Assembly: GCA_023667165.1 (NCBI GenBank)
Contig: JAMPAO010000009.1
Span: forward strand, 1-47,617
DNA: 47,617 nt
Reading direction: 5' to 3'
From: Ruminococcus sp.
GTDB lineage: Bacteria > Bacillota > Clostridia > Oscillospirales > Ruminococcaceae
This document shows positions 15,434 through 24,297 of this stretch, piece after piece. A model generated the notes under the pieces. The model was not told where the DNA came from. It saw only the letters and a list, made by a program, of their open reading frames with translations, and made no database searches. Position 1 is the stretch's first letter. Every line of letters begins with the position of its first letter. Both the position numbers and the translations under genes were made by a program.

Positions 15434-15980
15434 GCTTACACTTGCAAGGACGGTATTGGTGATACCCTTTATATTCTTTCTGCTGACGGACGCCGTGCCG
15501 CTGAGCGGACTGTGGGCGCTGATAATATTCATAGCCGCCTCGGCGACCGACGCTCTTGACGGACATATTGCACGCAGCAGGAACCTTGTGACCACCTTCG
15601 GGAAATTTCTCGATCCTCTCGCGGACAAGGTGCTGGTGCTGTCGGCGCTCATATGCTTTACTCAGATGGGACTGTGCGGCGCGGTGCCTGTTATCATCAT
15701 TGCGGCAAGGGAATTTATGGTATCCGGTCTGCGGCTCGTTACCGCCGATAAGGGCGTTGTGGTGGCTGCGGGGATATGGGGAAAGCTGAAAACGGCTTTT
15801 ACCATGACGGCAATTGCCGCAATACTGATTTTCGGGGTAATATTCGGAAAGGACCCGGGCGTCTATGACGTATGGGTGATCGCTGTCGAACAGGCGCTTA
15901 TATGGATATCCGTGCTGCTTACGGTCGTTTCCGGAGGAATATATCTTAACGGCTACAAGGATTATATCGACGCCGCATAA
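15417..15980 (+). CDS. pgsA: CDP-diacylglycerol-glycerol-3-phosphate 3-phosphatidyltransferase
   Basis: 187 residues, multi-spanning membrane protein. Complete CDP-alcohol phosphotransferase signature: DALDGHIARSRNLVTTFGKF followed by LDPLADK, with the metal-binding aspartates in place. Makes phosphatidylglycerol phosphate. NLPNKLTLARTVL at the N-terminus is typical of PgsA. Start ATG 15417 has AGGAG 8 bases upstream; an ORF start at 15408 has none. rimO-pgsA is a common neighbourhood in Firmicutes. Confidence 0.95.
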   Translation: MNLPNKLTLARTVLVIPFIFFLLTDAVPLSGLWALIIFIAASATDALDGHIARSRNLVTTFGKFLDPLADKVLVLSALICFTQMGLCGAVPVIIIAAREFMVSGLRLVTADKGVVVAAGIWGKLKTAFTMTAIAAILIFGVIFGKDPGVYDVWVIAVEQALIWISVLLTVVSGGIYLNGYKDYIDAA

Positions 15981-16004
15981 CTTACCGACTGGAGAAAATA
16001 TAAA

Positions 16005-16673
16005 TTGGATTATGAAATTATACGCAGCAAGCGAAGAACTCTCGCAATTACCGTTGACTGCTCCGGCAGGGTCAGGGTGAGAGCGCCGCTGGGACTGCCC
16101 GAAAGCAATATAGATGAGTTTGTAAGGTCAAAGCGCGGCTGGATACAAAAGCACAGCGCCGCCGCAGACGAACGTAAGAAGCTCCGCACGGACCGTCTGA
16201 CCGTTCCGCCACGGAGCCTGCCTCTTTTGGGAGAGCTGTGCCCCGTTGACAATGTTCAGCCTTACGGCTACACGGGCGGGAGATTTCATCTTCCGAAGGA
16301 TACGCCGCTGGAGGAATGTCTGCCTTATCTGAGAAAGCTTTACAGAAAGATCGCCTGCGATACCCTGACATCGCGCACAATGCTTACCGCGGATCGAATG
16401 GGCGTGAAAATATCGGCTGTAAAGATAAATTCCGCCAAGACGCGATGGGGGAGCTGCTCGGCAAAGGGAGTCATAAACCTGTCATGGAAACTCATAACAG
16501 CCGATCCGCCGCTGATAGATTACGTTATTGTCCATGAGCTGTGCCATGTAGGTCAGATGAATCATTCCGACGCGTTCTGGGAAAGCGTGGGCAGGGCGAT
16601 CCCCGATTACAGGGAGCGCAGGGAGGCTTTGAAGGACGTGCAGAGGCTTTTGACGGAATATTGTCTGGACTGA
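16005..16673 (+). CDS. YgjP-like zinc metallopeptidase domain protein (DUF45)
   Basis: 222 residues. The C-terminal half has YVIVHELCHVGQMNHSDAFW, the HExxH zinc motif plus NHSxxFW typical of YgjP/M48-like WLM proteins, preceded by KTRWGSCSAKGVINLSWKL, another family hallmark. Cytosolic; biological substrate unknown. The start is TTG 16005 after GGAGAAAAT; the alignment to the family (DYEIIRSKRRTLAITV) begins right there. Follows pgsA by 24 bases, likely the same transcript. Confidence 0.92.
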   Translation: MDYEIIRSKRRTLAITVDCSGRVRVRAPLGLPESNIDEFVRSKRGWIQKHSAAADERKKLRTDRLTVPPRSLPLLGELCPVDNVQPYGYTGGRFHLPKDTPLEECLPYLRKLYRKIACDTLTSRTMLTADRMGVKISAVKINSAKTRWGSCSAKGVINLSWKLITADPPLIDYVIVHELCHVGQMNHSDAFWESVGRAIPDYRERREALKDVQRLLTEYCLD

Positions 16674-16807
16674 AGCGGCGGGCGGAAAATACTCCGCAAA
16701 AAACGGATTTCCGTAATTTTCCTGAATAAATCGGCTCCTGCGGCGGATAATAGCAATGAGGAAACAACCTCGGGTTTGCAAATGGAAGCTGAAAGGAGAC
16801 AACATTC

Positions 16808-17005
16808 ATGCTTGACAAGATATCATTGACGATCCTGCTCATCGGCGGACTTAACTGGGGTCTTGTAGGCCTTTTCGGCTTTGACCTTGTAGCATGGCTC
16901 TTCGGAGGAACGGGCGCAGTGCTCAGCAGAGTAGTATACGTAATAGTTGCGCTTGCTGCTGTGTGGTGCGTTACCATGCTGTTCAGAAAGCCGTCTGCGG
17001 GATAG
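16808..17005 (+). CDS. DUF378 small membrane protein
   Basis: 65 residues with two membrane helices. ILLIGGLNWGLVGLFGFDLV followed by VAWLFGG is the family signature; function unknown. AAAGGAGA lies 8 bases before ATG 16808. Bounded by a terminator made of heptamer repeats. The 134-base spacer before it shows only a possible hairpin and no certain promoter. Confidence 0.92.
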   Translation: MLDKISLTILLIGGLNWGLVGLFGFDLVAWLFGGTGAVLSRVVYVIVALAAVWCVTMLFRKPSAG

Positions 17006-17021
17006 CTTTTAGAAATTAAGT

Positions 17022-17066
17022 AAGAGGTAAGAGGTAAGAAACATAACGCCTCTTGCCTCTTTATTA
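17022..17066 (+). terminator. Terminator built of heptamer repeats
   Basis: AAGAGGT-AAGAGGT (17022-17035) pairs, with two G:U pairs, to GCCTCTT-GCCTCTT (17048-17061), followed by TATTATTT. The same heptamer occurs tandemly in other spacers of the window. Confidence 0.65.
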
Positions 17067-17120
17067 TTTCGTTCATAATTTGTTTACGCGGCGAAACTGC
17101 ATTTTTAGTGGGGATTATCA

Positions 17121-17149
17121 TTGACATTAGGGGGAAAATAATGTATAAT
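17121..17149 (+). promoter_or_regulatory. mgtE promoter (perfect consensus)
   Basis: TTGACA (17121-17126), 17 bases, TATAAT (17144-17149). Start expected near 17156, leaving a leader of ~248 bases before mgtE. Confidence 0.85.
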
Positions 17150-17155
17150 TATAGG

Positions 17156-17403
17156 GTGTGAAAAAATTCACCGCGATTTTTCGGAAAAGGATGTGAGCGT
17201 ATGGATAACAGCAGCGGCGTGATACCCCGAAGTTGCTCTGTCGGTTTGGGCGGATGTCCTGCGCTTGTTGTTCGGGTATCCCTCGGCTTTTGCGGCAGTC
17301 TTTGACCGCAGGACAGCGCATATGCTGTCCGCCCTGCCAGGCAGAGTGTTATATCAGGGGTCATTATGCCTTCATTCATATCACATGAAGGAGATGATCG
17401 TAC
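17156..17403 (+). promoter_or_regulatory. Long structured mgtE leader, candidate cis-regulatory RNA
   Basis: The leader contains several stems (GGACAGC/GCTGTCC at 17314-17333; GCGG..CCGC around 17292-17310) and ends with CCTTCAT/ATGAAGG (17369-17375 with 17385-17391), which buries the AAGGAG Shine-Dalgarno (17388-17393) of mgtE. An ATG at 17201 opens a 34-codon reading frame ending 17305, a possible leader peptide. I could not match the ykoK/M-box consensus convincingly, although GTGAGCGTATGGATAACAGC (17193-17212) is faintly similar. Magnesium control is an inference from the gene. Confidence 0.55.
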
Positions 17404-18759
17404 TTGGAAAAGATCGAAGCGGCGGTGCTTGTAAAGCACAAGGCGTTCGTTCAGCTAAAAACCGCTTTGCAGGAAATGATGCCTGCGGATATTGCTCAGC
17501 TTTTGGGCGAGCTGCTGGAGGAGCGGGACGAGTTCGGCGAAAAGGAGCTGACTCTCATTTTCAGAGTGCTGCCAAAAGAGCTGGCGGCGGAAGCGTTCAC
17601 CTACATGGACAGCGATCTGCAGATGGTACTGATAAACGCCATTTCGGACAGAGAGCTTAAAGCCGTCCTCGACGAGCTTTTTTTGGACGATACGGTCGAT
17701 ATTATCGAGGAAATGCCCGCAAATGTAGTTTCCCGTATATTAAAGGCGGCGGGTCATGACAAGCGCAGACAGATAAACGAGCTGCTCAATTACCCCGAGG
17801 ACAGCGCCGGCTCTATTATGACCACGGAGTTTGTCTATTTCCGCAGGGACGACACGGTAAAGGAAGCCTTTGACAGGATACGCAGCGTAGGCGTGGTAAA
17901 GGAAACGGTAAACACCTGCTATGTGACGGACTGCCGCAGACTGGTGGGAACGGTTTCCCTGCTCGATCTTGTGGTAGCCGACGAGGCTGCCGTTATAGAG
18001 GATATTATGGAGCCTGCGGTGGTAAGCGCGGGAACTCACGACGATCAGGAGGCGGTGGCAAACCTCTTTTCAAAGCACGGTCTGGCGGCTCTGCCCGTGG
18101 TGGACGCCGAGGGACGTATCGTGGGAATAATCACCTTTGACGACGTTATGGGCGTCATTCGTGAGGAAAACGCCGAGGATATGGCGATAATGAGCGCCGT
18201 GCTGCCCAATGACGACAGCTATTTCAAAACGAGCGTCTGGCGGCACGCACGCAGCAGGATAGTCTGGCTGCTGATACTTATGCTTTCCGCCACTCTTACG
18301 GGAGCTATAACCAATCACTTTGAAGCGCAGATAGCGGCTATCCCTCTGCTTGTTTCCTTTATGCCCATGCTTACGGGAACCGGAGGAAACTGCGGATCCC
18401 AGTCATCCACCATGGTCATACAGGGCATGGCGATGGAGGAGATACGCCTTAAAGACTTTTTCAAGGTGCTGTGCAAGGAATTCGGCGTTGCGGTAATATG
18501 CAGCGCGATACTTTCCGCGGTAAACTTTGTCAGAATAATAATTCTTTATCACGACGTAAAAATAGCGGCGGTGGTATCGTTGACGCTTATCGGCACGGTG
18601 ATCCTTTCGAAGCTGCTGGGCAGTATGCTGCCCATGCTTGCGAAAAAGCTGAAAATAGATCCTGCCATAATGTCGGCGCCCTTGCTGTCCACCCTTGTGG
18701 ATAGCTGCTCCACGCTGCTTTATTTTACCGTTGCTTTAAGACTGCTGGATTTTAGCTGA
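17404..18759 (+). CDS. mgtE: Magnesium transporter MgtE
   Basis: 451 residues. Domains: N-terminal superhelical MgtE_N domain (~1-125), tandem CBS domains (~130-255, including LAALPVVDAEGRIVGIITFD), a connecting helix, then five membrane helices with the selectivity segment FMPMLTGTGGNCGSQSST. A magnesium channel of the plasma membrane, gated by Mg2+ bound to the cytosolic domains. Start is TTG 17404 with AAGGAG 10 bases upstream. The long leader suggests additional RNA-level control. Confidence 0.96.
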   Translation: MEKIEAAVLVKHKAFVQLKTALQEMMPADIAQLLGELLEERDEFGEKELTLIFRVLPKELAAEAFTYMDSDLQMVLINAISDRELKAVLDELFLDDTVDIIEEMPANVVSRILKAAGHDKRRQINELLNYPEDSAGSIMTTEFVYFRRDDTVKEAFDRIRSVGVVKETVNTCYVTDCRRLVGTVSLLDLVVADEAAVIEDIMEPAVVSAGTHDDQEAVANLFSKHGLAALPVVDAEGRIVGIITFDDVMGVIREENAEDMAIMSAVLPNDDSYFKTSVWRHARSRIVWLLILMLSATLTGAITNHFEAQIAAIPLLVSFMPMLTGTGGNCGSQSSTMVIQGMAMEEIRLKDFFKVLCKEFGVAVICSAILSAVNFVRIIILYHDVKIAAVVSLTLIGTVILSKLLGSMLPMLAKKLKIDPAIMSAPLLSTLVDSCSTLLYFTVALRLLDFS

Positions 18760-18774
18760 GGGGAGTTTTATTTT

Positions 18775-19557
18775 ATGAAGCAGTATATAACAGACGCATT
18801 TACGGATAAAATATTTTCGGGCAATCCCGCAGCGGTCTGCATATGCGGAAGCTTTCCTTCGGAAGAGCTTATGATGAAGATCGCCGAAGAAAATAATCTC
18901 TCCGAAACAGCTTTTGTGTCCGATGATATGGAAATACGATGGTTTACTCCCGGGGGAGAGATAGATCTGTGCGGTCATGCGACTCTTGCCGCAGCTTATA
19001 TAATGAGCAGATTTTACGGCTGCGGCGGGGAGATGGTTTTCCGATCCCGTTTCAGCGGAGATCTTAAAGCTTTCTGTCATAACGGATTTGTTTCAATGGA
19101 TTTTCCTGCCAGACCACCTGTTCCCGTAAACGACGAGGATGTAAAAGATCGTATCTCCTGCGCTTTTGGGTGCCCCGTAAGCGAGCTTTACAAGGCAAGA
19201 GATTATATGGCTGTTACCGATAATTGGGAAACCGTAAGAAATGCCAAGCCGGATATATCATTGCTCGGCAGTATACCCTCAGGAAATTGCGGAGGCTTTA
19301 TACTTACTGCCGAGGGCGGCGGCTGCGATTTTGTTTCGAGATTTTTCTGTCCCGCACTGAACGTTCCGGAGGATCCCGTAACGGGGTCGTCGCACTGCAC
19401 TCTTATACCATTCTGGTCGGCAAGACTGGGGAAAAGGTCTATGACCGCCCGTCAGCTTTCGTCAAGAGGCGGTATGCTTTATTTGGAAGACAACGGCGAG
19501 AGAGTAAGGATCTCCGGCTGTGCGGCAGTTTTTTCCATAGGCGAGATAATGATTTGA
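18775..19557 (+). CDS. PhzF-family isomerase/epimerase-like protein
   Basis: 260 residues. N-terminal YITDAFTDKIFSGNPAAVC and NLSETAFV (with the catalytic glutamate) plus DLCGHATLAAA are the PhzF signature; the second half repeats the fold with EDPVTGSSHCTLIPFW. PhzF proteins catalyse isomerisation in phenazine synthesis, but most, as probably here, have unknown substrates since no phenazine genes are near. Starts 15 bases after mgtE with GGGGAG, so probably cotranscribed with it. Confidence 0.92.
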   Translation: MKQYITDAFTDKIFSGNPAAVCICGSFPSEELMMKIAEENNLSETAFVSDDMEIRWFTPGGEIDLCGHATLAAAYIMSRFYGCGGEMVFRSRFSGDLKAFCHNGFVSMDFPARPPVPVNDEDVKDRISCAFGCPVSELYKARDYMAVTDNWETVRNAKPDISLLGSIPSGNCGGFILTAEGGGCDFVSRFFCPALNVPEDPVTGSSHCTLIPFWSARLGKRSMTARQLSSRGGMLYLEDNGERVRISGCAAVFSIGEIMI

Positions 19558-19650
19558 TAATGCAGCAGCTCCGATAAACAAAATGCAAACAAAAAGGGCG
19601 GCTGAGCCGGCGCGCCCCAAACTACTATCCCTCAAGGAGGACGATAAATT

Positions 19651-21096
19651 ATGAGAAAAACCAAAATAGTCTGCACCGTAGGACCCGCAACGGACAACGA
19701 CGATATCCTGCGGGAAATGATGCTTTCGGGAATGAACGTGGCAAGATTTAACTTCTCCCACGGAGATTATGAGGTACACGAAAAGCGGTACGGGCAGCTT
19801 TGCAGACTGAGAGAGGAGCTTGATCTTCCCATAGCCGCCCTGCTTGACACAAAGGGTCCGGAAATACGCATAGGCAAATTCGAAAACGGTCAGCCGGTTA
19901 CGCTGGAGGACGGGGACGTTTTTATCCTCACCACGGAGGAAAGGCTTTGCAGCAAGGAAATAGCCTCCATTTCCTTTAAGGGACTTCCCGACGACGTAAA
20001 AAAGGGTACGGCTATCCTTATAAACGACGGAGCGGTGGAGCTCAGAGTGGAAAGCGTAAACGGCAAAGACATAGTCACCTCCGTTGTTCACGGGGGAGAG
20101 ATATCCGACAACAAGGGCATAAACGTGCCGGGAGTGGAGCTTTCAATGCCTTATCTCTCCGAAAGGGATATGAGCGATCTGGAATTCGGCGCGAAAATGG
20201 GATTTGATTTTATTGCCGCTTCCTTTGTAAGAACGGCGGCGGACGTTGCATATCTGAAAAAGTTCATCAAAAGCCTGGGCTGGAACACTCCCCGTATCAT
20301 CGCCAAGATAGAGAATATGGACGGCGTGCGCAATATCGACGAGATACTGGAGATCGCCGACGGTATTATGGTAGCGCGGGGCGATATGGGCGTGGAGATA
20401 CCCTTCGAGCAGATCCCCGCAATACAAAAGGATCTGATAAAGCGCGGCTATAACGCGGGAAAGCAGGTCATCACCGCCACCCAGATGCTCGAGTCCATGA
20501 TAACTCACGTCCGACCCACCAGAGCGGAGATAACGGACGTGGCAAACGCCATTTACGACGGCACGTCAGCCATTATGCTCAGCGGCGAAACGGCGGCGGG
20601 CAAGCATCCCGTGGAGTCCGTCCGCACTATGGCTCTCATAGCGGAAACTACCGAGAACGATATTGATTATATGGGACTTCTCAGAAACCGCCCTGCAGGT
20701 CATGAAAACAGCATTACCAACGCCATATCCCATGCCGCCTGCACCACGGCTCACGATCTGGGCGCAAAGGCTATCGTAACGGTAACGAAAACGGGAGGCA
20801 CGGCGAAAATGCTTTCCAAATTCCGTCCCGCCTGCCCAATAATCGGCTGCACCCCCAGCAGGACGGTATACCGTCAGATGAATCTTTCCTGGGGAGTTAC
20901 GCCTCTCATGATGGAGGAGAAATCCAGCACCGACGAGCTTCTGGACGGAGCGATAGAAGCCGCCGAAAAGGGCGGTCTGCTAAGCAGCGGCGATGTTACC
21001 GTTATCACCGCGGGTATACCCTTGGGCGTATCGGGCAATACCAATATGCTGAAAGTAACGGTAGCCGGTCAAGGCTCGGAAACCAATATGAGTTGA
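19651..21096 (+). CDS. pyk: Pyruvate kinase
   Basis: 481 residues, a full-length pyruvate kinase without the extra C-terminal PEP-utiliser domain of some Firmicutes. KTKIVCTVGPATDN at the N-terminus, NVARFNFSHGD, LDTKGPEIRIG, the active-site lysine stretch IIAKIENMDGV, and GVEIPFEQIPAIQK with ITATQMLESM are all present. Last step of glycolysis, making ATP and pyruvate. AAGGAGG precedes ATG 19651. The 93-base spacer upstream holds a G/C-rich hairpin (GGGCGGCTGAGCC...) but no clear promoter. Confidence 0.98.
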   Translation: MRKTKIVCTVGPATDNDDILREMMLSGMNVARFNFSHGDYEVHEKRYGQLCRLREELDLPIAALLDTKGPEIRIGKFENGQPVTLEDGDVFILTTEERLCSKEIASISFKGLPDDVKKGTAILINDGAVELRVESVNGKDIVTSVVHGGEISDNKGINVPGVELSMPYLSERDMSDLEFGAKMGFDFIAASFVRTAADVAYLKKFIKSLGWNTPRIIAKIENMDGVRNIDEILEIADGIMVARGDMGVEIPFEQIPAIQKDLIKRGYNAGKQVITATQMLESMITHVRPTRAEITDVANAIYDGTSAIMLSGETAAGKHPVESVRTMALIAETTENDIDYMGLLRNRPAGHENSITNAISHAACTTAHDLGAKAIVTVTKTGGTAKMLSKFRPACPIIGCTPSRTVYRQMNLSWGVTPLMMEEKSSTDELLDGAIEAAEKGGLLSSGDVTVITAGIPLGVSGNTNMLKVTVAGQGSETNMS

Positions 21097-21145
21097 CTGC
21101 GGAAATGTCATGTACGATCATCACATATAAAGGAGAACCTAAATC

Positions 21146-21907
21146 ATGAAAAAAATAAAAAGATCTTTCCTTGCAGTTCTTGCACTTTCGGGACTGCTGC
21201 TGCTCTCGGGATGCGGCAATGCCGCCGAAAACACGTCCTCCGACGGCAATGCCGCCGTCAGCATATCCGATCCCGCGGAAGCGGGTCAGACCGAAGAGGC
21301 GCAGACGGAAAAAACCGAGATACTTAACTTTATCCCGCCCGAAAACGGCGAGAAGATAGCGGTCATCACCGTCAGAGATTTCGGCGAGATAAAGATAAAG
21401 CTATTCCCCGAAGCGGCTGAAAAGGGCGTTGAGAATTTTGTGGGACTGGCGGAGATGAACTATTACGACGAGCTTATTTTTCACAGAATAATCCCCGATT
21501 TTATGAATCAGGGCGGCGATCCCAGAGGCAACGGCACGGGGGGAAGCAGCTTCTGGGGCGATAAATTCGACGGCGGAATCCCCGAGGGACTTTATCATTT
21601 TACGGGAGCGGTAGCTTACGCAAATTCGGGTTCGACCTCTACCAACGGCAGCCAGTTCTATATTGTAAACACGCAGGACGGCGACTACGGTCAGAGCAGT
21701 CTTGCGGCGTATCCCGAAAACGTGCGGGAAATGTATGAGGAAAAGGGCGGAACTCCTTTCCTTGACGGCGGATATACCGTTTTCGGACAGGTGTTCGAGG
21801 GCATGGACGTTGTACGGGCGATCTCACAGGTGGAAACCGACGAAAACGATAAACCGCTTCAGCAGGTAGTCATGGAATCTGTCCGTATAGTCGAATACGA
21901 GGGATGA
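21146..21907 (+). CDS. Cyclophilin-type peptidyl-prolyl isomerase lipoprotein
   Basis: 253 residues. Lipoprotein signal with lipobox LLSGC (Cys23), acidic Ser/Thr linker to ~60, then a cyclophilin domain with FHRIIPDFMNQGGDP (catalytic Arg and Phe), GAVAYANSG and STNGSQFYIV. Helps fold exported proteins on the outer face of the membrane. AAAGGAGAA precedes ATG 21146. Follows pyk by 49 bases. A 9-bp hairpin (21970-21978 with 22002-22010) lies after it. Confidence 0.95.
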   Translation: MKKIKRSFLAVLALSGLLLLSGCGNAAENTSSDGNAAVSISDPAEAGQTEEAQTEKTEILNFIPPENGEKIAVITVRDFGEIKIKLFPEAAEKGVENFVGLAEMNYYDELIFHRIIPDFMNQGGDPRGNGTGGSSFWGDKFDGGIPEGLYHFTGAVAYANSGSTSTNGSQFYIVNTQDGDYGQSSLAAYPENVREMYEEKGGTPFLDGGYTVFGQVFEGMDVVRAISQVETDENDKPLQQVVMESVRIVEYEG

Positions 21908-22025
21908 ACTGCCGTTCAAAGCTCTGCGGTTATAGATTATATGCAATTGCTTTGCATTGATTTGAGCAAAAATCGGCAGATTTAACAAAAATTTCCCCTT
22001 ATGCCGATTTAAGGCGAAATAATCG

Positions 22026-22054
22026 TTGTTATTCCCGAAAAGATGTGATATAAT
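22026..22054 (+). promoter_or_regulatory. Promoter of the TrpXYZ-type transporter operon
   Basis: TTGTTA (22026-22031), 17 bases, extended -10 TGATATAAT (TATAAT at 22049-22054). The leader of ~150 bases to 22213 contains a GGTTTT/AAAACC hairpin (22144-22162) but no T-box motif. Confidence 0.7.
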
Positions 22055-22212
22055 GAATACCGTACCCGCCGCTTGGGGCGGAGGGCGCAGTACCGATCTC
22101 AAGCCGAAAACCCGAATAAAAGCTTTTTGACGCATTTTTGCAGGGTTTTCAAGCTCAAAACCGGTATAAAGGAAAAATTTTAAGAATATCCCCGAAAGGA
22201 AGGAAGATCATT

Positions 22213-23241
22213 ATGAAGATGAGTAAGTTCAAAAAGATCGTCGCCGCTGCAGCCGCAACGGCAATGATGTCAGCTATGTCAGGCTGCGGAACAAGCAGCG
22301 ATCCCGCCGCACCCGCAGCCGACGGAGGCGCGGACGCACCCGCAGCGGACGGAGGCACAGGCAAGGTATACAACATAGGTATTTGCCAGCTCGTTGAGCA
22401 CCCCGCTCTGGACTCCGCTACAGACGGCTTTATTGCCGCTCTTACGGAAAAGCTGGGCGAGGGAAACGTTAAGTTTGACCGCCAGAACGCACAGAACGAG
22501 GCTACCAACTGCACAACTATATGCAACAATTTCGTTGCGGCAGGCTCGGATCTTATCCTTGCCAATGCCACCGGCGCGCTTCAGGCCGCTTCCTCGGCAA
22601 CAAGCGATATCCCCATCATCGGCACGTCCATTACAAACTACGCTACGGCTATGGGCGTTGACGACTGGTCGGAAATGGCAGGCAAGAACATTACGGGAAC
22701 CTCCGACCTTGCTCCCATCGACGAGCAGGAGAATATGATAGTTGAGCTGTTCCCCGAGGTAAAACAGGTAGGTATCCTTTACTGCTCGGCAGAGGCAAAC
22801 TCCAAGTATCAGGCAAGCCTTATGGAGGCGGCTCTTGACGAGGACGGCATTGCTTACAAGGAATATTCCGTTGCCGATTCCAACGAGATACAGGCTATGA
22901 CCACAACAGCCGTTTCCGAGTGCGACGTGCTTTATATCCCCACCGACAACACCATCGCCAACGCTACCGAAACTGTAAAGAACGTTGTAGTTCCCGCCAA
23001 TATCCCCGTTGTATGCGGTGAAGAGGGCATATGCCAAGGCTGCGGCGTGGCAACTCTTTCCATCAGCTACTACGATATCGGCTACACAGCGGGCGAGATG
23101 GCTTACGATATTCTCGTAAACGGCAGCAACCCCGGCGACATGGAGATAAAGTTCGCTCCCCAGGTTGAAAAGAAGTACAATGCCGAGATATGCGCTTCCT
23201 TGGGCATCACGCCTCCCGAGGGTTATGCGGCTATAGAATAA
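22213..23241 (+). CDS. ABC transporter substrate-binding lipoprotein (TrpX/DUF534 family)
   Basis: 342 residues. Lipobox MSGC (Cys25), Ala/Gly-rich linker, then a periplasmic-binding fold beginning YNIGICQLVEHPALDSATDG, the hallmark of the PF04392 family (TrpX and relatives). Binds a small solute, tryptophan or another amino acid/purine-like compound in studied cases; the ligand is not determinable here. ATG 22213 has GAAAGGAAGGAAG upstream; the frame open back to 22138 lacks homology. First gene of a complete importer operon, with an attenuator between it and the permease. Confidence 0.93.
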   Translation: MKMSKFKKIVAAAAATAMMSAMSGCGTSSDPAAPAADGGADAPAADGGTGKVYNIGICQLVEHPALDSATDGFIAALTEKLGEGNVKFDRQNAQNEATNCTTICNNFVAAGSDLILANATGALQAASSATSDIPIIGTSITNYATAMGVDDWSEMAGKNITGTSDLAPIDEQENMIVELFPEVKQVGILYCSAEANSKYQASLMEAALDEDGIAYKEYSVADSNEIQAMTTTAVSECDVLYIPTDNTIANATETVKNVVVPANIPVVCGEEGICQGCGVATLSISYYDIGYTAGEMAYDILVNGSNPGDMEIKFAPQVEKKYNAEICASLGITPPEGYAAIE

Positions 23242-23267
23242 TTCCCTAAAGGGCATATATGCGGATC

Positions 23268-23294
23268 GGGGGCAGTTTTATCTGTCCCCCTTTT
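23268..23294 (+). terminator. Intercistronic terminator/attenuator after the binding protein
   Basis: GGGGGCAG (23268-23275) pairs with CTG-CCCCC (23282-23290, one bulged T), then TTTT. Such partial terminators commonly raise binding protein levels over permease and ATPase. Confidence 0.75.
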
Positions 23295-23346
23295 GCAATA
23301 ACACGGATTATTACCCGATGCTTCGGATAGAATAGGAGTAATGACA

Positions 23347-24297
23347 ATGAATGTGATCAGCACATTTCTCAATGCGCTGCCCGGAAACGTGTCCCAGGGT
23401 CTGATATGGGGCATTCTTGCGATAGGAGTATTCATAACCTATAAAATACTGGATTTTGCCGATCTTACAGTGGACGGCTCTATCGGAACGGGAGGCGCTG
23501 TGGCGGTAATGCTGATCACAAACGGCTGTCCCGTACCGATGGCGCTTTTGTGCGCGTTTGCGGCAGGCTGCCTTGCGGGACTTATAACGGGGCTGCTCAA
23601 CACCGCGCTGGGTATCCCCGGGATACTTGCGGGAATACTTACCCAGCTTGCTCTTTATTCCATAAATCTTGATATAATGGGTCAGTCCAACCGTTCGGTG
23701 AGCGTTGACAAATACCCGCTGCTGGTATCGTCGAGATATGTGACCGACGCCGTTATAAAAACGGCTCTTATCACAGCGGTCATAATAGCCGCGCTTTATT
23801 GGTTCTTCGGTACGGAATACGGTTTTACCATAAGAGCCACCGGCTGCAATTCCAATATGGCAAGGGCGCAGGGAATAAACACAAAAAAATCAACCGTCAT
23901 AGCTCTTGTGCTGTCCAACGGTTTGGTAGGCCTTTCGGGAGGACTTCTTTCCCAGTATCAGGGATTCTCCGACGTAAATATGGGCAGAGGCGCGATAGTT
24001 ATAGGTCTTGCGGCGGTTATCATCGGCGAGGTGCTGGGTACGCTCATATGCAGATCTCGCTTTAATTTCGTTGCAAAGCTGTCGTTTTCCGCTATTGGAG
24101 CGATAATATACTTCATCGTGCTTCAGATAGTAATGCTGCTGGGACTTTCCTCGGCGAACAACAAGCTGTTTTCGGCTATTGTGGTGGTAGTATTCCTTGC
24201 CGTGCCTTATCTCAAAGACAGTGCGAAAAATTCTTTCAAGCGTGCGGGAAAAAATATACCCTCGGAGAAAGGAGCAGGGGAAAATGCTGGAGCTTAA
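23347..24297 (+). CDS. ABC transporter permease (TrpY-like)
   Basis: 316 residues, eight or nine membrane segments, of the branched-chain amino-acid/sugar permease superfamily (ITYKILDFADLTVDGSIGTG is typical of the TrpY branch). FTIRATGCNSNMARAQGIN is the cytoplasmic EAA-like loop contacting the ATPase. ATG 23347 is preferred to ATG 23341 since AGGAG (23334-23338) is 8 bases away rather than 2. Overlaps the ATPase gene by 14 bases. Confidence 0.93.
   Translation: MNVISTFLNALPGNVSQGLIWGILAIGVFITYKILDFADLTVDGSIGTGGAVAVMLITNGCPVPMALLCAFAAGCLAGLITGLLNTALGIPGILAGILTQLALYSINLDIMGQSNRSVSVDKYPLLVSSRYVTDAVIKTALITAVIIAALYWFFGTEYGFTIRATGCNSNMARAQGINTKKSTVIALVLSNGLVGLSGGLLSQYQGFSDVNMGRGAIVIGLAAVIIGEVLGTLICRSRFNFVAKLSFSAIGAIIYFIVLQIVMLLGLSSANNKLFSAIVVVVFLAVPYLKDSAKNSFKRAGKNIPSEKGAGENAGA

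Noticed and set aside
17156..17403. M-box (ykoK) magnesium riboswitch in the mgtE leader
   Set aside because: The characteristic conserved blocks could not be aligned; kept only as an unnamed structured leader.
22055..22212. T-box in the leader of the TrpXYZ-type operon
   Set aside because: No GGGTGGNACCGCG-like motif and no specifier-loop structure.
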